A stretch of 64,000 bases of DNA. Source: Halorubrum sodomense. GTDB taxonomy: Archaea; Halobacteriota; Halobacteria; Halobacteriales; Haloferacaceae. The notes below the pieces were generated by a model. It saw only the letters and a program-made list of their open reading frames with translations. It did no database searches and was not told the DNA's origin. The DNA is taken from contig NZ_FOYN01000001.1 of NCBI RefSeq assembly GCF_900111935.1, forward strand, positions 62,001 to 126,000, in the 5' to 3' direction. A program made the translations under genes and the position numbers. Below, one piece after another: positions 59,359 to 64,000 of this stretch (positions are counted from its first letter, which is position 1; each line of letters begins with the position of its first letter).

Positions 59359-60009
59359 TCACTCGTCCGCCGCGAGGACGCCGTGCGCCGCCAGCACCTT
59401 CCCGAGCCGATACATGGACGCGACGACCGAGTCGCAGACGGGTCGCACCGCGGACTTCGGGACGAAGCCGACAGCGAGCCCCGCGACCTCCAGCATCGGA
59501 AGGTCGTTCGCGCCGTCACCGACCGCGACCGTCTCCGTCATCGGCACCCCGACCTCGGCCGCGAGGTCGGCCAGCGCGTCGTCTTTCGTTCCCTCGATGA
59601 GCGGTCCCTCGGCCTCGCCGGTGAGCGCCCCGTCCGGTCCGGTCGGTAATCGATTCGCGACGATCGTGTCGACCGCGACGCCCTCCCGGGCGAGCGCCGC
59701 CTCGACGCCGTGCTCGAACCCGCCGGTGAGCACGGCGACGTGGTGGCCCTCCTCCCGCAGGCGCTCGATGAGGCGCGCGGCGCCGGGCCGGATCCGGACC
59801 GCGTCGAACGCGTCGGCGACGTCCGCCGCCGAAAGCCCTTCGAGCAGCGCCGCGCGCTGATAGAGGCTCTCGGCGTAGCTGAGCTCGTCGTTCATCGCCC
59901 GCTCGGTGATCTCGGCGACCTCGTCGGCGACGCCGGCCCGCTCGGCGAGCAGGACCGTCATCTCGGAGTCGGAGAGTGTCCCGTCGAAGTCGAACGCGAT
60001 GAGACTCAT
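59359..60009 (-). CDS. serB: Phosphoserine phosphatase (HAD family)
   Basis: A 216-residue HAD phosphatase. The nucleophile motif is IAFDFDGTLSDSEMTVLLAE, motif II is VAVLTGGFEHG, the lysine region is IEGTKDDALADLA and motif III is VAVGDGANDLPMLEVAGLAV. The GDGANDxxM form is characteristic of SerB, which makes serine from phosphoserine. It completes the serine pathway started by serA at 1.1-2.7 kb. Confidence 0.93.
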   Translation of the reverse strand: MSLIAFDFDGTLSDSEMTVLLAERAGVADEVAEITERAMNDELSYAESLYQRAALLEGLSAADVADAFDAVRIRPGAARLIERLREEGHHVAVLTGGFEHGVEAALAREGVAVDTIVANRLPTGPDGALTGEAEGPLIEGTKDDALADLAAEVGVPMTETVAVGDGANDLPMLEVAGLAVGFVPKSAVRPVCDSVVASMYRLGKVLAAHGVLAADE

Positions 60010-60090
60010 GACGTCCGTTCGTCGCGGCGGGGCCTTGAAGCGCGCGGTCGGCCGCGACGTCGTCGGGACGGCGCCCTCCGAAGCGCCCCC

Positions 60091-60279
60091 TTACGGCCGC
60101 TCGCCGCGGTACTCGACGTAGGTGACCTCCTCCGCACACCAGGAACACCCGCACTCGCTGTAGTAGCCGCTCCGCCCGGTGAGCCGATCGGGGTGAGTGA
60201 TCTCGATGCCGCGCTGGAACCGCTCCGCGAGCTCGTGGTAGCGGTCACACTCTTCCCAGAACGACGCCGCAGCGTCCAT
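60091..60279 (-). CDS. Small protein with cysteine pair
   Basis: A 62-residue protein starting MDAAASFWEECDRYHELAER. The second half has GYYSECGCSWCAEEVTYVEY, with three closely spaced cysteines that could bind zinc together with Cys11. The frame is open upstream to 60372, but conserved-looking sequence starts here. Role unknown. Confidence 0.55.
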   Translation of the reverse strand: MDAAASFWEECDRYHELAERFQRGIEITHPDRLTGRSGYYSECGCSWCAEEVTYVEYRGERP

Positions 60280-60368
60280 CACGTGCGACCACGAGAAGCT
60301 CGTATTTGAACGTTTCTCCGAAATCAACCCGCTCAGCCCCGTTGTAACCCCTTCCCACGCCGATCCCG

Positions 60369-60572
60369 TCACTCGCCCTCCGCGTCGGCGAGGAACTCCA
60401 CGTCGCCGGCGATGACCGCGCTCGCGATGACGCCGACGCCGACGGCGGTCGCGACTCCGAGGGTCGTCAGCGTCACCGAGATCGCGGACCCGCCGACCGC
60501 GACGCCGACGAACGCCCCGACGGACCCGCCGACGCCGCCGGCGATCACCGCGAGCGTCTGGGCCTCTCGCAT
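60369..60572 (-). CDS. Small two-helix membrane protein
   Basis: A 67-residue protein, MREAQTLAVIAGGVGGSVGA and onwards, almost entirely hydrophobic with many glycines and alanines. It forms two membrane segments with a short acidic tail (DVEFLADAEGE). Its gene lies downstream of larE on the same strand. No function known. Confidence 0.6.
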   Translation of the reverse strand: MREAQTLAVIAGGVGGSVGAFVGVAVGGSAISVTLTTLGVATAVGVGVIASAVIAGDVEFLADAEGE

Positions 60573-60682
60573 AGGTGTCGATTCAGTAACACGGGTTATA
60601 AGCGTTCCTCCCGGGTTCTCTCGGGTGATAACGCCGTCGCGGCGGGCGAGGAGAACGCGAAACGCGGCTCCGCCCGCCCGTC

Positions 60683-61606
60683 TCAGCGCGGGTACTGCCG
60701 GCCGATGTCGAGGCCGTCTCCCGCCGACTCCGCCTCCGCGGACGCGTCCCCTTCCTCCTCGCCGCCCGGACTCACGCTCCCGGTCCGGTAGCCCGCCATG
60801 TCGAGGGTGACGTACTCGAAGCCGAGGTCTGTGAGGTGTTCGTGGACGGCGTCGGCGAAGGCGGGGTCGAGCGCGCGCTCCAGTTCCTCCGGCGCGATCT
60901 CGACGCGCGCGAGGCCGTCGTGGTCGCGGACGCGGAACCCCGAAAAGCCCCACTCGCGGAGCACGCGCTCGGCCTTCTCGACGCGGGTCAGGCGCTCCTC
61001 GGTCACCTCCAGCCCGGTCGGGATCCGCGAGGAGAGACACGCCATCGAGGGTTTGTCGGCCACGGAGAGGCCGTAGGACTCCGCGATCGCGCGGACTTCG
61101 TCCTTCGTGATCCCCGCGTCGAGCAGCGGCGAGAACACGTCGAGCTCCTCGACCGCGCGGAGCCCGGGCCGGTGTCCCTCGCCCGGGTCGTCCGCGTTCG
61201 TCCCGTCGCAGACGGTGTCGATGCCGAGTTCCCTGGCCGTCTCGTACATCCGGCCGAGCCGCATCGTCCGGCAGTGGTAACAGCGGTCGCCGTCGTTGGC
61301 GACGAAGTTCGGGTCGTCCAACTCGGAGAACGTCACCGTCTCGTGAGCGATTCCGATCTCCTCGGCCACTCGCCTCGCGTCGTCGAGTTCGGCGGCCGGG
61401 AGCGTCTCGCTTCGGGCGGTACACGCCACGGCGTCGTCGCCGAGCGCGTCCGCCGCCAAGGCGGCCACCACCGCGGAGTCGACCCCGCCCGAGAACGCGA
61501 CGAGGACCCCGTCGCGCTCGCCGAGCGCGTCGCGGGCCGCCGCCGCTTTCGCCGCCGTCTCGGAGGCGAGCGACCCGTCGCCGACGCCTCGCGCCGTCTG
61601 GCTCAT
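60683..61606 (-). CDS. larE: LarE-type ATP-dependent sulfur transferase
   Basis: A 307-residue PP-loop protein. The ATP loop is LVAFSGGVDSAVVAALAAD. Downstream are CYHCRTMRLGRMYETARELG, DGTNADDPGEGHRPGLRAVE and the KPSMACLSSRIPTG motif carrying the cysteine that can give up its sulfur. In lactobacilli, LarE makes the nickel-pincer cofactor with LarB and LarC. Neither partner is visible here, so the haloarchaeal protein may modify something else. The ATG at 61606 is chosen over longer upstream frames. Confidence 0.87.
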   Translation of the reverse strand: MSQTARGVGDGSLASETAAKAAAARDALGERDGVLVAFSGGVDSAVVAALAADALGDDAVACTARSETLPAAELDDARRVAEEIGIAHETVTFSELDDPNFVANDGDRCYHCRTMRLGRMYETARELGIDTVCDGTNADDPGEGHRPGLRAVEELDVFSPLLDAGITKDEVRAIAESYGLSVADKPSMACLSSRIPTGLEVTEERLTRVEKAERVLREWGFSGFRVRDHDGLARVEIAPEELERALDPAFADAVHEHLTDLGFEYVTLDMAGYRTGSVSPGGEEEGDASAEAESAGDGLDIGRQYPR

Positions 61607-61736
61607 GGCCGGCGTTGGCGGCGGGCGCGAAAAAGGGCGTCGCACGCGGAATCGACCCGGCCGGTCGCGCCCCGCCGCGCCGGACCCCGGGAGCGACCCG
61701 CACGCTTTACACCGTTGCCGCGATACCGGCGAGTAG

Positions 61737-63800
61737 ATGCAGCTGGAGGCGATCCCCGGCGTCGGCGCCAAGACGGCCGCGGCCTTACGCGAACTGGACG
61801 ACCCGGCCGCGACCGTCGAGTCCGGCGACGTGGCCGCCATCGCCCGCGCGCCGGGCGTCAACGAGGCCCGCGCGGCCCGCATCGCCCGCGGGGCGATCCG
61901 CCGCCGCCACGGCGACGACGGGCGCGTGCTGGCCACCGACCGCGCCCGCGAACTGTACCGGGAGGCGATAGACCTGCTGCGCGAGCGCACCGTCACCGAC
62001 TACGCGGCGAAGCGACTGGAGACCTTCTACCCGAGCGCGTCCGCCTCGCGGATCGCGGAGGCGCAGGCGTTCGCGGCCGACGCGACGGACCGCGATCCCG
62101 ACCCGGCGGTCCGCGAGGCGCTCGCGGACTGCGCGCCCCTGTCGGACCCCCCGACCGTCCGCGTCCGCGACCGGTGCCTCGCGACCGCCGACGCCGAGAC
62201 GCTCGCGCGCGCCGAGTCGGCCGTCCCCGAGCTCTCCGTCGAGACCGTCGAGGACGCGCGCGACATTTCCGAGCTCGGCCGGTCGTACGCCTCCGTGATC
62301 GTCTTAGACGAGTCGTTCGCCGGGCTCGACGTGGAGGGCGACGTGAGCGTGCGGCCGGACGCCCTCGAAACTCCCGCCGAAACCGTCCCCGAGCGCCTGC
62401 TCGCGTTCTTCGCCGAGAACCGCGAGCGGCTGGAGGCGGCCGCGGCAGTCCACGAGGCGGCCGCGGCGGCCGGCGACCCGGTCTCTGGCGGCGACTCGGC
62501 CGAAGAGGGCGACTCCGACGCCGGCCCTCCGGTCGACCTCGACCGCCTGCGCGACGCGCTCTCGCGGCTCGACGACGACGGCACCATCGCCGGCGACGCG
62601 GAGTTAGACCGGCTGACCGGCGCCGTCGACGACCTCGACGCCGCGGTGTCGACGGCGGCCTCGGTCGCCGACGACCGGCTGCGCGAGGCGATCCGCGAGC
62701 GCGACGTCACCATCGAGGGGACCGACTTCCTCTCCTTAGTCGAACAGGGCGCCCGCGTCGACTCGCTGCTCGACCGCGAGCTGGCCGACGAGTACGACGC
62801 GGCGGTCGACGCCGCCCGCGAGCACCTCGCCGACGCGCTCCGCTTGGAGCCCGAGGAGGCGGAGCTGGCCGACCGCGTCTTCGGCGGCGACCCCTCTTTC
62901 CCGGTCGAGCACGACGAGAGCGCGGTCTCGCGGCTCCGGACCGAGCTCTCCGCGGCCCGCGACCGCCGCGCGGCGAAGCTGAAGGCCGACCTCGCGAGCG
63001 ACCTCGGCGACCTCCGCGAGCCGGTCGAGGCGCTCGTGCGCGACGCCTTGGAGCTCGACGTCGAGCTGGCGATCGCGCGGTTCGCCCGCGACTTCGACTG
63101 TACGATTCCCGAGGTGGTCGGGCCGGAGAGAGGCGACGCCGAGGCCGGCGGCGACGCGGTCGCGGGCTTCCGCATCGAGGGCGGCCGCTCCCCGCTGCTC
63201 GACGTCGACTTCGCGGACGTCGAGCCGGTCGACTACGCCGTCTCGGGCGCGACGCTCCTGTCGGGGGTCAACTCCGGCGGGAAGACCTCCACGCTCGACC
63301 TGGTCGCCCTGGTCGTCGTCCTCGCGCAGATGGGCATGCCCGTGCCCGCCGAGTCGGCGACCGTCGAGCGCTTCGAGGAGGTCCACTACTACGCGAAGTC
63401 GCAGGGGACCCTCGACGCGGGCGCGTTCGAGGCGACGCTCCGCGACTTCGGCGACCTCGTCGACGGCGCGGACGGCCGGCTCGTCCTCGTCGACGAGCTG
63501 GAGTCGATCACCGAGCCGGGCGCCTCCGCGAAGATCATCGCCGGCATCTTGGAGGCGCTCGACGACCAAGACGCGACCGCCGTCTTCGTCTCCCATTTGG
63601 CCCGCGAGATCCGCGACGCCGCGGACTTCGAGGTCGCGGTCGACGGCATCGAGGCCGCGGGGCTCGTCGACGGCGAGCTGCGGGTGAACCGCTCGCCGAA
63701 GAAGGGTCACCTCGCGCGGTCGACGCCGGAGCTCATCGTCGAGAAGCTCGCGGACGACCGCGGCGGCGAGTTCTACGGCGACCTGTTGGAGAAGTTCTGA
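61737..63800 (+). CDS. MutS-like ATPase with N-terminal helix-hairpin-helix
   Basis: A 687-residue protein. The N-terminus has helix-hairpin-helix motifs (LEAIPGVGAKTAAALRELDD; IARAPGVNEARAARIARGAI) likely to bind DNA. A long helical middle (residues ~200-480) resembles the MutS lever and clamp region. The C-terminal ATPase has Walker A LLSGVNSGGKTSTLDLVALV, Walker B GRLVLVDELESITEPG and the late VFVSHLAREI. It lacks the mismatch-recognition domain of MutS1 and the Smr nuclease of MutS2. This is the archaeal MutS-like family; the role may be recombination control. Confidence 0.85.
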   Translation: MQLEAIPGVGAKTAAALRELDDPAATVESGDVAAIARAPGVNEARAARIARGAIRRRHGDDGRVLATDRARELYREAIDLLRERTVTDYAAKRLETFYPSASASRIAEAQAFAADATDRDPDPAVREALADCAPLSDPPTVRVRDRCLATADAETLARAESAVPELSVETVEDARDISELGRSYASVIVLDESFAGLDVEGDVSVRPDALETPAETVPERLLAFFAENRERLEAAAAVHEAAAAAGDPVSGGDSAEEGDSDAGPPVDLDRLRDALSRLDDDGTIAGDAELDRLTGAVDDLDAAVSTAASVADDRLREAIRERDVTIEGTDFLSLVEQGARVDSLLDRELADEYDAAVDAAREHLADALRLEPEEAELADRVFGGDPSFPVEHDESAVSRLRTELSAARDRRAAKLKADLASDLGDLREPVEALVRDALELDVELAIARFARDFDCTIPEVVGPERGDAEAGGDAVAGFRIEGGRSPLLDVDFADVEPVDYAVSGATLLSGVNSGGKTSTLDLVALVVVLAQMGMPVPAESATVERFEEVHYYAKSQGTLDAGAFEATLRDFGDLVDGADGRLVLVDELESITEPGASAKIIAGILEALDDQDATAVFVSHLAREIRDAADFEVAVDGIEAAGLVDGELRVNRSPKKGHLARSTPELIVEKLADDRGGEFYGDLLEKF

Positions 63801-63853
63801 GGGGCGGCTCGTCGGCGCCGACCCTACTCGCCGTCGTCGTCGGTTCGGTCGGC

Positions 63854-64000
63854 TCAGTCGCCGTCGAGCTCCGCGGTGACCGTGATCTCGACGTCGAGCG
63901 GCGCGGGGAGCCGAGACACCTCGACGCAGGTTCTCGCCGGGTACGGCTCCGAGAGGAACGCCCGGTACGCCTCGTTGACCGCGTCGTAGTCGCCCATGTC
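63854..64000 (-). CDS. RidA/YjgF-family protein, C-terminal end (partial)
   Basis: The last 48 codons of a gene running off the window end. The sequence YDAVNEAYRAFLSEPYPART and CVEVSRLPAPLDVEITVTAE includes the conserved arginine (PART) and final strand of RidA-family enamine/imine deaminases, which clear reactive intermediates from PLP enzymes. The N-terminal half is outside the window. Confidence 0.85.
   Translation of the reverse strand, partial: DMGDYDAVNEAYRAFLSEPYPARTCVEVSRLPAPLDVEITVTAELDGD

Overview
The window is chromosomal DNA of an extremely halophilic archaeon, most likely Halorubrum or a close relative. The evidence is a very high G+C content, acidic proteins, mostly leaderless genes with TATA boxes about 27 nt upstream of the start, and archaeal housekeeping genes (PCNA, thermosome, Hjc, RIO1 and Dim2/Pno1-type KH protein). 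It also carries the Brp/Blh and lycopene-cyclase pair that supplies retinal. The genus is an inference; no rRNA gene is present. There are no insertion sequences and no CRISPR arrays.

Layout. 1-13.3 kb: end of threonine synthase, a VapBC module, serA, a HEAT-repeat protein, ThpR, a hydrolase, a Bat-type regulator, UvrC, a soluble chemotaxis transducer and a cytochrome P450. 13.3-24.4 kb: an RHH/ParE toxin-antitoxin pair, a second 2H phosphoesterase, malate dehydrogenase, a membrane histidine kinase, a free-standing LAGLIDADG homing endonuclease directly behind pcna, a phosphohexomutase, an FMN reductase and Hjc. 24.4-32.7 kb: a nitrate-assimilation island (nasA, a 59-residue overlapping ORF, nirA, a divergent second nasA-like gene and a NarK-type transporter) with AT-rich control regions. 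32.7-47 kb: rio1, the KH protein, thermosome, a LUD-domain protein, tRNA-Lys(TTT) with four copies of its T-arm sequence beside it, an M20 peptidase, a TPR/DUF424 pair, a class V aminotransferase and an APC-USP transporter. 47-64 kb: a thiamine-type ABC importer, hisA, hisB, the retinal genes, serB, larE, a MutS-like ATPase and the end of a RidA-family gene.

The most unusual content is a family of six dispersed, probably non-coding elements (here called A-F; 0.2-0.54 kb) at about 13.3, 22.3, 34.5, 46.9, 52.6 and 53.9 kb. They share fixed sequence blocks, variable-length hairpins with compensatory changes, and a TTATAA box at both ends. In every copy the box at one end lies exactly 29 nt from a CTTTGGAG/CTTTGGCG block. 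In three copies that end is repeated as a 57-bp tandem monomer. Elements E and F sit in opposite orientation on either side of hisA. I do not recognise the family; a structured RNA, a non-autonomous mobile element, or both would fit.

A second theme is overlapping short ORFs just ahead of GTG-start genes (nirA, nasA, narK, the APC transporter and hjc), which suggests translational coupling. All functional calls come from reading motifs in the translated sequence; no database search was possible.
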